DNA from: Halichondria panicea
Taxonomy: Eukaryota > Porifera > Demospongiae > Suberitida > Halichondriidae
DNA: 64,000 nucleotides
Reading direction: 5' to 3'
Assembly: GCF_963675165.1 (NCBI RefSeq)
Contig: NC_087392.1
Coordinates: forward strand, 5,587,442-5,651,441
A program made the translations under genes and the position numbers. The notes beneath the pieces are model-generated. The model was not told the DNA's origin. It saw only the letters and a list, made by a program, of their open reading frames with translations, and did not search any database. This document shows positions 19,523 through 39,589 of the stretch, one piece after another (within the stretch, counting starts at the first letter, position 1; every line of letters starts with the position of its first letter).

Positions 19523-20727
19523 ATGTTGAATCACTCCAGAAAGAGCAGCTATGCACTGTACAGTATGTCCATCACCAGAACTCTCCTCCTGCTGGGACTG
19601 ACACTACACTCACTAAGGGCACAGGCATCACCCACACCACACACCACACAGGCACCAACGTACTCCCATAAACACCTTAACCCCTATAAACATTTACTGC
19701 TTAACCCTCGGGTGTGCTCAATTCACGGAGATGCAGACGAATCGGAGGCTGCAGAGTTAAATCGGAAACCCAAACGCCCGAAATGCACAGCGGATAAAGG
19801 CTGCGATATTCCATTAAACTGTCACAACTACACAACTAGTAATGCTACACTCGGTGAAGCACAGGTAATACAAGTGACTACCCTCGAGTTGCAGTCCATC
19901 GTGGAGGATGATAATATCACCAACAACTGTGTGGTGGTCATGTTCTATGCTCCGTGGTGTGAGTACAGCGTTCAGTTTGCCAGGAGGTACAACACTATAG
20001 GGAGGACGTTCAGAGAAATACCTGTACTAGCCGTGGACCTCAGCGCTAACGAGCCGTGAGTGGAATAATCGTTGTTATTTATCGTGAATATAATTCTAGG
20101 CCGTTAATTATGAAAGGGGAGAGAGTTGGGGATAGTGGAAGTGTACTGCTTCATTTAGCCAGCTTCTCATGTTAAATGTATTCTCTACAAGTTCTTGTAG
20201 TAGTGCTCAGATAGGCTTGTTACTGTATAATCGATACTTCTCTCCCCCCTCCCCCCACCCAGACATAAGTACGTGTTGGCGTACCTCCCTGTGGTGGCTC
20301 TCTATCATGAAGGCAGGGTAGTGCACAGGCTCTCACTCACTGACTCCTTAGAGGATCTCACTCACACCATTGTCAAAATTACAAGTACGTTCATTGTACA
20401 TTGTACCCTAGACACTTAGTTGATAAGATCTACGTGTCTCAGAGGAGGTATTTTAATTTCCCGTTGTTGAATAAATACACTTGTCATAATGTAGTCATGA
20501 TATCCAACTATTCTAGCACTGTATATATTTCAGAGTTCCCCCCGGTGTCAGCCTCACTGGAGGACGGAGAGAGTGACGGACCTGTCCCAGTCGTGAGGGT
20601 TAGGAATGAGTTGCCTCTGCTTTACTTCTCGTTTGGATGGATCATCTTCGTGCTGACTGTGTTTGTAGTGAGGAGCAGTGGAATCAGAGACTGTGTTAGC
20701 AGACTGTGGGCAGTGAGGGCAGCTTAG
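19523..20727 (+). CDS. TXNDC15: Thioredoxin domain-containing protein 15 (TXNDC15)
   Basis: Three exons (19523-20055, 20263-20384, 20534-20727) join in frame to 282 residues. An N-terminal signal sequence (TRTLLLLGLTLHSLRAQA) follows Met15, so the true start could be 19565. The thioredoxin-fold core is VVVMFYAPWCEYSVQFA. The second cysteine of the CxxC active site is absent (CEYS), as in vertebrate TXNDC15 (CRFS), so classical disulfide exchange is unlikely. A single membrane segment near the C-terminus (LLYFSFGWIIFVLTVFVV) is followed by a short basic tail. In vertebrates TXNDC15 is an ER/ciliary membrane protein needed at the transition zone and mutated in Meckel syndrome. The gene is head to head with FIP1L1 and 271 bp upstream of NAXD. 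Confidence 0.88.
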
Positions 20728-20770
20728 TGTGTTAGCAGACTGTGGGCAGTGAGGGCAGCTTAGTGTGTTA
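20692..20770 (+). repeat. 36-bp tandem duplication spanning the TXNDC15 stop codon
   Basis: Two exact 36-bp units starting TGTGTTAGCAGACTGTGGGC, each containing the AGCTTAG end of the frame. The first unit holds the final codons and stop, the second lies in the 3' untranslated region. Confidence 0.8.
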
Positions 20771-20998
20771 TGTGATTATTGCACGTGTTTGGCTTTATAC
20801 AAGTACGTGTTAGTTGTACTTTGATGTTGGTAACAAAATTTAAGAACATGAACAGTGATTGTTGTATGATAAAATAATTATGCTCATAATTATGGGCTGC
20901 AACAATAAATAGATAAGGGGTCGATTGTGAAGAAGTGACAACTGTTGTCATATTCGTGACTAGTAAACTTGATGACCATGGGTACATAGGTCTATAGA

Positions 20999-22769
20999 AT
21001 GGCAGTCATGGCAGTAGTCGACATGCAGGCGTCCTTGCTACAAGCAGTGCGATCCATCGTCCCTCCTCTCAGCCATGCCTCACACAAGGGACAGGCAGGC
21101 AGGATTGGAGTCATAGGAGGATCACTAGAGTATGACACACACACACACACACAAACTAGTTTGCATCCAAGTGTACGCCCCCCCCACACACACACACACC
21201 CACCCCCCCACACACACTCACACATACACACCACACCCACCCCCCACACACACTCACACACACCACACAGGTACACAGGAGCCCCGTACTTTGCTGCAAT
21301 CACTGCTATGAGAGCTGTAAGTGTTATGTTATTGTCTGTCACAACATTACCTTGCATTCACACACACGCAGGGTGCTGACCTGAGTCATGTGTTCTGTCC
21401 AGAGGAGGCTGCCCCTGTCATCAAGTCATACAGCCCAGAGCTAATAGTGCATCCACTTTTGTGAGGGGAGGCAGTTTTAATGATACGTAAAATCCTTCTC
21501 TGCCTGGCATAAATAATGTTGTGCTCCTTTGGCAAACGTTTTTCAATTTACAACATTTCACAATTGCCCCCCCACACACACACCCACACACACACACACT
21601 ACTAGGAATGCTAGCGGAGATATGAGCAGTGTATTGGAGGGTGTGTCCCAGTGGTTACCACGGCTCAATGCACTGGTAGTGGGTCCAGGACTGGGTAGAG
21701 AGGCCTCTCAGATGACCAACGTCAAGCACTTGTTGCAGAGGGCGAGAGAAAGACAGATGGATATGGTCATAGATGCTGTTAGTAATACTGGGTAGAGTGG
21801 AACCTCTCTTTGTAGTGTGACGTCACAGGACACCATTGGAGCTAGCTATTATGTACATGTACAGAGGTGGCCTTTCTTCAGGGGTGGACATTAAGAGGGA
21901 TTTCACAGTACATACATTCTACTTATTTTTCTCCTAAACACAATGGTATTTTCACTTGCATCGATATAAGAACGGCTGTTTGTCATCTTTGTGATGTATA
22001 ACTTCTATCCATTGCTATTTTGTCTCATGCCAGGATGGCCTGTACCTAGTGACCCAGTCCCCCGAGTGTGTGACTGACTACTCTAGAGTCATCCTCTCTC
22101 CCAACGCTATCGAGTTCCAACGCCTTTATCACAAAATGGTGAGCAGAGTGACAAGGAGTTATAACAGGGCAGCTCCCAGGGAGGGACACACCCCCTCTCC
22201 TAGTTAAAACTAAACTATGACTTGTGCCAAATTATAGGGCCAAATTACAAAAAGATCAAGTAGATCTGGGCCCTCCTCCATCCCTTGAAATCTTCCCTGC
22301 CTGGTTAACTAGATCTGGGCCCTCCTCCATCCCTTGAAATCCTCCCTGCCTGGTTAACTACACTTACTTCCTTCTCCTACAGTTTGGACATAATCCTGAG
22401 CCTAGTGGGGACATGCAGGAGCAAACTAGAGCCCTGGCCGAGACGCTGGGTAACCTCACCATACTCAGGAAGGGAGCGACCGACATCATCAGCAATGGCC
22501 AACAAGGTAACATCTGAAAATGAAAGTTGGGACCTCATGTGTATTTGTATTCTGAGCGTCCAAAGATCATTGCCGTCAAATATAAAGTTGTAGTGATGTT
22601 GGTTTTTGTATTTGATTTCTGACAAAAACCTTAATTGTAATTATACTTGCAGTGATCGAGTGCACAGAGGTGGGTTGTCCTCGTCGGTGCGGTGGTCAAG
22701 GAGACCTACTCTCTGGACTCACTGCACTGCTCTACTTCTGGGCCAGACAGGCACAAGACAGGTAGAGAC

Positions 22770-22801
<32 letters not shown>

Positions 22802-23932
22802 GTGCGTGCGTGCGTGCGTGCGTGCGTTTAATCCTTCTCACTGTGGAGAGATTGGTAGGAAATAGAATCAATACTTCCTGGTAACTTCCCGAGGCCATGC
22901 AGTAAAAAATAAAAGATTTTAAGTCCATCATTCCATTCTCTTCGTTTCCTATTTATTTCCTATCATTCCTTTCCCTCGCTGGGTACACTGATATTTGATG
23001 CGGTGTCTTTGTGCTGTACCCCCCCCCTCCCCTGTGCTGTACCCCCCCCCGTGCTCTACTCTGTATGGTATCTTTACTTTGTGCTGTACCCCCCCCCCCG
23101 TGCTCTACTCTGTATGGTATCTTTACTTTGTGCTGTACCTCCCCCCCCCGTGCTCTACTCTGTATGGTATCTTTACTTTGTGCTGTACCCCCCCCCCCGT
23201 GCTCTACTCTGTATGGCATCTTTACTTTGTGCTGTACCCCCCCCCCCCCGTGCTCTACTCTGTATGGTATCTTTACTTTGTGCTGTACCTCCCCCCCGTG
23301 CTCTACTCTGTATGGTATCTTTACTTTGTGCTGTACCCCCCCCATGCTCTACTCTGTATGGTATCTTTACTTTGTGCTGTACCCCCCCCCCCCCCCCGTG
23401 CTCTACTCTGTATGGTATCTTTACTTTGTGCTGTACCCCCCCCCCCCCATGCTCTACTCTGTATGGTATCTTTACTTTGTGCTGTGTTAGGGACTATTCA
23501 CTATTCCTACTTCCCAAGTCTGTGGTTGTGTGCTATATAGGTGTTGCCTGAGCAGACCAATAATGACAAAACCAGCTCCTGCATTGACCCTTGAACCCTT
23601 GCTCTATTGCTCTAATGTTTAGCCTGTATTAGGTTTCAGTTAAAAATTATGCCCTTTAGCTTTAGTTTGCACGTGCAGTTACAACTATACTATCATACAG
23701 TGCACTAGCAGTTAGCACTTATTAGTGATTGCACATCAGTCAGTATTCCTGCAGGTTGTCCTCAGATACTTCTCTACCGCCTTCAATGGTGGCCTGCTTT
23801 GGAGCGAGCTTCCTGATTAAGAAATGTGCTGAACAAGCATTTAACAAACACCACCGCTCAATGCTAGCCGGAGATATGGTCACTGAAATACCGACAGCGT
23901 TTCAGAAATATCTAGAATTAACGGAACAATGA
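20999..23932 (+). CDS. NAXD: ATP-dependent (S)-NAD(P)H-hydrate dehydratase (NAXD)
   Basis: NAXD repairs hydrated, inactive NADH and NADPH using ATP. It belongs to the ribokinase-like YjeF C-terminal family and works with the epimerase NAXE. Eight exons join in frame to 317 residues: 20999-21129, 21271-21316, 21372-21460, 21606-21777, 22034-22138, 22383-22506, 22653-22761, 23755-23932. Family landmarks appear in order: [87 protein letters not shown], and the ATP/anion-hole signature [12 protein letters not shown]. The C-terminus ([17 protein letters not shown]) is also typical. Length equals that of the animal enzyme without a long targeting peptide, so the product is probably cytosolic. Introns 1-3 end in CA-rich tracts, and intron 7 contains a C-rich minisatellite. 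Confidence 0.93.
21131..21270. repeat. CA-rich repeat with C runs filling NAXD intron 1
   Basis: Interrupted (CA)n with runs of six to seven C fills almost the whole intron and supplies the 3' splice site (CACCACACAG). Confidence 0.75.
22233..22356 (+). repeat. Two-copy 50-bp-class repeat in NAXD intron 5
   Basis: A unit containing TAGATCTGGGCCCTCCTCCA and CCTGCCTGGTTAACTA occurs twice in tandem just before exon 6. Confidence 0.6.
22770..22827. repeat. (GT)n/(CGTG)n microsatellite in NAXD intron 7
   Basis: About 58 bp of GT dinucleotides passing into GTGC tetranucleotides directly after the exon 7 donor. Confidence 0.8.
23008..23487 (+). repeat. C-run minisatellite, about 9 units, in NAXD intron 7
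   Basis: Units of about 47-51 bp contain GTGCTCTACTCTGTATGG, TATCTTTACTTTGTGCTGTA and a C run of 7-16 bases. Length variation between units is almost only in the C run. All three forward frames stay open because the unit lacks stops; these frames are not genes. Confidence 0.9.
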
Positions 23933-24337
23933 CTGAACTTTTTTTACACAATCATCTTTGCACAATAATTATTGATCATTATTATAATGCACTCATGACT
24001 GTTCAGTGCTATCTGTTTTGCATGATATTATATATCTGTGAGACCTAGTCTTGTGATGTGCTATGTCCAATATATCTGTGAGACCTAGTCTTGTGATGTG
24101 CTATGTCCAATATATCTGTGAGACCTAGTCTTGTGATGGCTATGTCCAATTAATAGTCCTTATAAACGTGGTAATCCAATTCCCAGGAAAGTTCCCTTTG
24201 AACCAAGAGCGGTCTTCTTACCTGAAGATCACAAACAAACATGTGCTTAGATAGACGTCTCAAAGTAAGAGTCTGACGTACTGGTTACATGCAGCTTATA
24301 GAATGAGCTTCACAATCTACAATATTTATATGGCATA
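23933..24337. other. Convergent spacer after NAXD, with a 3 x 40-bp tandem repeat
   Basis: The spacer separates the 3' ends of NAXD and the 172-aa gene. 24031-24150 holds three near-exact 40-bp units beginning TATATCTGTGAGACCTAGTC. No gene was recognised in the rest. Confidence 0.6.
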
Positions 24338-25136
24338 CTAGGAGGTAATTATATATCCTCTCCTACTTGGTGATGAGAGCCTTTGCTTCTTGTCATCTAC
24401 CCAATACTTGTACCCTCTCTTGGCTCTCTGATTGGACGCTGACGGCACTCGTACTCTCTTCTCATACCCCCTGGAGTCTGACGGGGGGCGGGGGTACACA
24501 ATGTGGGGGTTGTGGAGACGCTCGACAAGGTATTGGTTGAACTCTGCACTCCCCACTGGAGCCAGGGTGCCTTGTGGTGTCACTGCGGTGGACCTGGGCA
24601 GCCCAAACTCCTGCCTGGCCTGGGATTGCAACCAGTTACTATCTGCATGCAGAAAAATATACTTAGTGTGCACTGTGTAATATACACACGATAGTACTCG
24701 GCTAGACTGTAATCATTTACCTTTATCATCACAGAAGGCCATAACGTTCCCAGAAGGTAATTTTCTGAGCTTGTACGACTGTTAATAAAATTGATCATTA
24801 TAAGTTGGACGGGTTATAACTTTGTTTGTATTGTAGATCTACAATACAATTTTACCTTTGTGCGAAGTTTGCTCCAGTGGTCTGTATGAGTGGCAGTTAT
24901 AGGTTCATGCCTCGACCAGCTGTTGAAACTGAGTAACAAAATATAACTTGATATGCAGCACTGAGCTACATTTATTACTGAATCACTACTTGCTTTAGCT
25001 AGCTAGCCAGAGCTAGCTGTTAGGAGATTGCAATGACCCCTGCTGTTTCTCACCTCATGTGCTTCTTGGTGGAGATAGCACGAAGAGATGGGGGTGCAGT
25101 AGACCCTCTGCTGTGCAAGAGAGAAGTGGTCGCCAT
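24338..25136 (-). CDS. Conserved-looking 172-residue protein of unknown function
   Basis: Four exons (25136-25054, 24928-24856, 24778-24721, 24642-24338) have good donors (GTGAGA, GTAAAA, GTAAAT) and join in frame to 172 residues. The start gives MATTSLLHSRGS. The middle has SRHEPITATHTDHWSKLR and KLRKLPSGNVMAFCDD, followed by WLQSQARQEFGLPRSTAVTP and a basic Arg/Lys/Tyr-rich end (RGYKYWVDDKKQR). No signal peptide, membrane segment or catalytic motif is seen. A small basic protein rich in Pro, Tyr and Arg with short WSKLR-type motifs could be a ciliary microtubule inner protein, but that is a guess from composition. It lies 526 bp from, and divergent to, the cadherin gene. Confidence 0.65.
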
Positions 25137-25662
25137 AGACACTATAATATAGAAGTAGTCTGACCTGCAGGAGCAATGAATATCATTACCAGCCCCTCCC
25201 ACTCCTACGTCTGAACGTGTAGGAGTGTCTTGGCAGCCACTTTGGACACATTCCTTGCATGCTTTTGGACAAAGAAGATGCTTGCAAAAGAAACGTTCAG
25301 GCTTCGCATTGATTGAATGGTTTTTGTACTGTAGTATAAGGTAATAGCTCTGTTTATCAAGATCAACAAGATATTCATCGTTTGTTTGTAGATTTTTGCA
25401 AGGTAAGCTCAGTAGTATAGTATTGTGCACAGTTCGTACAGACTCGACTACTATATACTGCTGTTATGCTGTGTGTCATTCTTCTAGCAGACCTGACCTT
25501 TGTTTACTAGCTATAACTTAGATCTAGTTAACAAAGAGGTACTGGGTCTTAGAAAACTAAATACTAGATCTATATAGGTCTACATGACATTGTGTGTTTT
25601 TACTGATGTACTAGTCTCATTCCATGTGCTTGTTCTTTGTAGATTGAGTACAACAGCAAACA
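25137..25662. other. Divergent spacer between the 172-aa gene and cadherin 1
   Basis: This 526-bp region should hold the promoters of both genes. A TTCTTTGTAG acceptor ends at 25642, 20 bp before the cadherin ATG. It implies a 5' untranslated exon and an intron here or further upstream. Nothing else was recognised. Confidence 0.45.
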
Positions 25663-28600
25663 ATGACACTCAGCTATAGTCTACAACGGATTGTTTTGTG
25701 CTTTTTGGTACTGTGTGGAATTGCTTTAGGACAAGAGCCGGCACAGAACTGCACTACCTTAACTTGTAGCTGTGGTACCTGTTGTCTTCAGGTGGATGAA
25801 AACTCACCTGCAGGAACATCTGTCGGCTTCGCAACTATCCATCCAGATTTATCGATGGGAGGTCCAGAATTTACCATACAGGATGTCAACTTTGTGATCA
25901 ACAGTGTTACTGGAGAAATAAGTGTAGCAGACAATGCCACACTTGATGCAGATGTTGGGGATAGAGGCACATCCACTTGTAATGGACTTGGGATAATGGG
26001 CAACTTTTTTGGCGTTGGTATACTTGATGTAAACGACGAACAACCTATGTTTCGCAGTGATCGCATAGAGATAACAATTCCTGAAACTACTGATTCTGTT
26101 CTCATGATAAACTGTATGACAGTGAGATCCATATTGACCAATCTGCTAGCAACGGATGGCGACAAGATTGGCAACAATTCCGAAATCTCCTATTCAATAC
26201 CTAACAGCAGTATTTTCAGTATATCTAACCCAACTTCAAGCCCTCCCTGCATCCAAAACAGCATTCCATTAGACCGGGATGCCCCTGACTATGAACCATA
26301 CGAATTCACCCTGGTTGCAACTGATGGTGGCGTCCCACCACTCAGCTCCAGTGTCACCGTGGTTATGTCTCTAGCGGGTGTGAATGAGTTTCCTCCGATT
26401 CTACCAATGGAAAAGAATTTTGTAGTATTGGAGAATCGCACAGCAGGATTTGAAATTCACCAGTTTATTGCCACTGACGATGATATTTTTGATGACCCAC
26501 AGAGCTTTACGTATGAAATCACCTCAAGAGACATGACTGCTAACTGTCCATTTGTACTCAACAGGACAACTGGAGTTCTATCTCTTGGAGATTCTGGATC
26601 GATTGATGCTGGAGTTTCATGTACTTACACAATTACAGTGACTGATATGGATGGATTGACTGGAGCTAGAGAAGTCACAATAACTGTCACTGATGTCAAT
26701 GAGCCAGCAACGTTATCAGGGAATCCTTCAAGGACACTTACAGTGTCAGAAAATCAAGAACCAGATGGCAACACTCTACACTTCATTATTGTTCAAGATA
26801 ACGATATATACTACAATAACAATTCATTTGAGATTTTATCCGGAGGTCAATATTTTAATATATCAGAACGAGTCATTAATCCGACTACTATCGCCTTTGA
26901 CATTCGTCTCATAGCCACCATCGACCGTGAAAATTTCACTGGAGAGAACTTTACCATTCGACTGATAGAGGAGGGAGTGCCACAATTGTCTGATCAAGAG
27001 CTGACCTTCCTTATTAATGTGACTGATGTGAACGATAATAAACCATTCTTAAGTATAGAAACAATAGATATTGTAGAAGGAGGGACAGGTTTTGAGGACA
27101 GAATTATGCTTGATAACTATGTTGTCGATGCTGATGAAGGAATAAACGCACAAGTAAGTGAGATAATACTGGTATCAGCAGCTGGCTCTGAGGATATTAC
27201 ACGCCTCTTCATCGATTTCAATGGCAACTCAGCATTATTGGGCCCTGAGAGAACATTGACGGTGCCTCCCCTCGATCGAGAAACAGTAGGCCGTATTGTG
27301 ACCATCAATGTTGACATCATAGACAGTGGAAGTCCACAATTGAACAGAATCTCCACTTTCACTTTGATAATACTGGACCTCAACGATAATGCACCTCAAT
27401 TTGAAGCTTTGACCTATTCTTTCAGCATTAGTGAGAACGAGGCACCAAAAATGGTTGGCCAAGTAATGGCAACTGATCCGGATTACCAAGAAAACGGGAC
27501 TATAATCTATCAAATAGATTCCAATCACTTTTCGATTGACCAAGACGGACGAATATCGAGTCTTCGTAGCTTTGATAGGGAAGCTGTATCACAGTATATT
27601 CTAGTTGTGAATGCTCGAGACAATGCAACAATGCCAAGGTATGCAACCGCTCAAGCCATGGTAATGATCACTATACTGGACGTGGACGACAATCCTCCCG
27701 TGTTTACTGATCCAAATATGGAAACATTTAGTGTTGATATCAACTCCCCTGTTGGTGCTGAAGTAGGTACTGTGGTAGCCACTGATCCGGATGATGGCGT
27801 TAATGCTGAAATTGTTTATGAATTAACGGACACCAATTCAATGAGCATACACCCTGTGACAGGAGTAATAACTTTACAAGTGATACAAGATTCAGAAACC
27901 AGTTTCAATCTTACCGTTACTGCAAGCTCAACAACTGGTACAGCCAGTGCAAGTAAGCAAGTGCACATTGTTGTATTTGCTCCAGTTCTTTCCCAAATGG
28001 ATATCGTTATTATCGGAGCTGCTGGAGGGACAATCGTTGCTATGGTGATACTCGTGATTATTGCGGCCCTTTGTTATTGTGGTTGCCAGCGACGAAAAGG
28101 CAAATACAACGTAAAGAATAACAAAACACATCTCAATAACCATCCCGAAAGAATCAACTCGATTGCCAAACCAATCTTAAAGTCTGTGCCTGCAGCAGCC
28201 AATGGAAGTATAGGAAGTAGGGACAGAGTACAGGTCAAGTTTAGCGACAGAGTAGACGAAACTCACTACGATCGACAAGGGGCTGTCATGGATGAAAAGG
28301 TTTTGAGGAAAGCCTCGATTACGAATTTCGGTGGCAATGATGATTCTCCCCAGATACCCAGTCGAGGGTCACCCGTACATAACGGAGTGCTACCAGTGTT
28401 GGACTATGAACACAGCCCTGGGGCATTAATAAACGGAATGACCAATGATTTGACAGGATTGCAACAACGCTATGAGATGCATCACATAGCACAACAGCGA
28501 TCTCCGCCCATGCACATGAGACAAGATATGACCGACAATGTAGAGTTCTCTCAAGGCACGAGCAGCACGACAGACGTGAACAGTTATAACTCTGATGGAG

Positions 28601-29217
28601 AAGAAGAGAGCAATTTCTCAGACGGTGCTTCCAATATGAATACCTCTATTCCATGCTTTAAAGACGACCACGTATCAGATATGCACAGATACGGCCCACC
28701 CCCCTCACACGCTCCACTCTACCTACACCACTCCCCACACATGCCTTCGCCTAATGGTCTCCTTGGTGTCATTCACCCGGGTAACATGTCGTCTCTAGCA
28801 GCTGACGGCTCGTACAGATCATCACAAGGAAACGGATACACTAATGGCCGACACAGCCAAGATCACAGCTTGAGCGACTCATCTTCGCAGACCACTATAC
28901 CCAGTCCGCATGCAAGACACGAGATATTGAACAGAATGGAACCACCCGCCATGAGAGCAAAACGCTCGACCACAAACGGCCATGGTGGCTACGACCCTCG
29001 TCCACTGGTAATGCCGGATGCATACCCAGTTGTAGGCCTACCAGACATGAGAGATGTACATCACACGCACGGAGATCAGCTGTCATTCAGTGACTTCGGT
29101 GAAGCCTCAACGTACGCATCAACAGAACTGGACGAAGCACTCAACTGTAACTACGAACTTGAACCCGGCTTCTACAGTTTAACGGCCACTGACTACGGTG
29201 ATCATGACGACACGTAA
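25663..29217 (+). CDS. Transmembrane cadherin with intronless coding region (1184 aa)
   Basis: A calcium-dependent adhesion or signalling receptor. Residues 1-23 are a signal peptide (LCFLVLCGIALGQ). A Cys-rich start follows (CTTLTCSCGTCC), then about seven cadherin repeats. These are recognised by VDENSPAGTSVG, DVNDEQP, LDRDAPDYE, DVNDNKP, LDRETVG, DLNDNAP, ISENEAP, DREAVSQY and DVDDNPP, whose Asp/Asn residues bind Ca2+. One transmembrane helix lies at about 782-806 (IIGAAGGTIVAMVILVIIAAL), then a basic stop-transfer stretch and a tail of about 370 residues rich in Ser, Pro, His and Met. No classical beta-catenin-binding motif or laminin-G/EGF module was noticed, so it is protocadherin-like in layout. 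Nine bases after the TAA is a perfect GTGAGT, a possible 3'-UTR intron donor. Confidence 0.92.
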   Translation: MTLSYSLQRIVLCFLVLCGIALGQEPAQNCTTLTCSCGTCCLQVDENSPAGTSVGFATIHPDLSMGGPEFTIQDVNFVINSVTGEISVADNATLDADVGDRGTSTCNGLGIMGNFFGVGILDVNDEQPMFRSDRIEITIPETTDSVLMINCMTVRSILTNLLATDGDKIGNNSEISYSIPNSSIFSISNPTSSPPCIQNSIPLDRDAPDYEPYEFTLVATDGGVPPLSSSVTVVMSLAGVNEFPPILPMEKNFVVLENRTAGFEIHQFIATDDDIFDDPQSFTYEITSRDMTANCPFVLNRTTGVLSLGDSGSIDAGVSCTYTITVTDMDGLTGAREVTITVTDVNEPATLSGNPSRTLTVSENQEPDGNTLHFIIVQDNDIYYNNNSFEILSGGQYFNISERVINPTTIAFDIRLIATIDRENFTGENFTIRLIEEGVPQLSDQELTFLINVTDVNDNKPFLSIETIDIVEGGTGFEDRIMLDNYVVDADEGINAQVSEIILVSAAGSEDITRLFIDFNGNSALLGPERTLTVPPLDRETVGRIVTINVDIIDSGSPQLNRISTFTLIILDLNDNAPQFEALTYSFSISENEAPKMVGQVMATDPDYQENGTIIYQIDSNHFSIDQDGRISSLRSFDREAVSQYILVVNARDNATMPRYATAQAMVMITILDVDDNPPVFTDPNMETFSVDINSPVGAEVGTVVATDPDDGVNAEIVYELTDTNSMSIHPVTGVITLQVIQDSETSFNLTVTASSTTGTASASKQVHIVVFAPVLSQMDIVIIGAAGGTIVAMVILVIIAALCYCGCQRRKGKYNVKNNKTHLNNHPERINSIAKPILKSVPAAANGSIGSRDRVQVKFSDRVDETHYDRQGAVMDEKVLRKASITNFGGNDDSPQIPSRGSPVHNGVLPVLDYEHSPGALINGMTNDLTGLQQRYEMHHIAQQRSPPMHMRQDMTDNVEFSQGTSSTTDVNSYNSDGEEESNFSDGASNMNTSIPCFKDDHVSDMHRYGPPPSHAPLYLHHSPHMPSPNGLLGVIHPGNMSSLAADGSYRSSQGNGYTNGRHSQDHSLSDSSSQTTIPSPHARHEILNRMEPPAMRAKRSTTNGHGGYDPRPLVMPDAYPVVGLPDMRDVHHTHGDQLSFSDFGEASTYASTELDEALNCNYELEPGFYSLTATDYGDHDDT

Positions 29218-32541
<3,324 letters not shown>

Positions 32542-32562
32542 TATATAGGTACTACATTTAGT

Positions 32563-38465
<5,903 letters not shown>

Positions 38466-39589
38466 CTCCGGGCCGGGTTTGTTTATAAAAGAGCAGATTC
38501 ACGGAGGCTTACTTTGTTTTCAAAATTGGCATTATTTGCATTGTGGGTGGAGCTAAATCTACACATAGGGAGGCGCTGCAATCGAAATATATTTGGTAAA
38601 GGTCAACACAGTAACACTTAAAAGTGTCTTTTCATTTTCAACCATTGTAAAATTAATGTTAAAAATTAATGTTCAATAATGTTTGTATGTTCATTATCAT
38701 AATTATTGTTCAGTTTGCAGTGCTCTTGCACACCAGAGAGAGAGAGATAGTCCTCCCTCCATGCAGAGAGATAGTCCTCCCTCCATGCAGAGAGAGAGTC
38801 CTCCCTCCATGCAGTGTGACAGCCAGCACCGTCGCGAGTATGTGGCACTGCATCGCTGGCCCCCCACCCATCCACCCATGGGACCATCTGGGATATCTGT
38901 AGCAAATGGTTGTGATATCTCAATTGAATACAGTTAAGGCAGCAATAACCAACCTAGAGGCTGTCCCAGTCCAGGTTATTAGAAGGTAGTCTGGCCACGA
39001 GACTAATTAGAAGGTTCTGTTACATCCAGGTGGTTAGAATTTGCTATCCAATGGAGATTCTCATGTAGGAGTTGCTGTTGCCTACAGGGACAAAGCATCG
39101 TGTATATACATGTAGGGTATCATATGCACACCCACCTAACATGAGGGTGTGGCCATCATGTGGGTGTGGCCACCTTTGTAGTAGGGTGTGGTCTGACCAC
39201 TCCCCCTCCAGAGAACCAGTAGATCGAGTTCATTTTTCATTTACAGTATGACAAACGAAAAAGAAATGAAAAATGTTGGGGCGCCCCAAAAGTATGATTG
39301 TGATGTTATGTATGATGGTTCATTGCAGCAGCTAGCTGTGGGTACAAGGGAGAGGGGTTAGCAACATGCATCATATACACACACAAAGGGACAATAAGAA
39401 GTTAGCAACTGCTGCCTCCTACAGATCAACTATCTATAAGGAAGGACAGATTACACACTCACTCGTGGTTGAGGAGGAGGACATTGTTGCTTATTCCATC
39501 AGTGTTTGTGGGATTTGGTGATGTAAATCAGTATAGATATATGTTTCATGCTTGACTTCAGTAGCTTGCAATTAATATTGACTTTAGTA

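Noticed and set aside
22995-23551. Three overlapping frames of 159-182 codons
   Set aside because: All come from the C-run minisatellite in NAXD intron 7, whose unit lacks stops in the forward frames.
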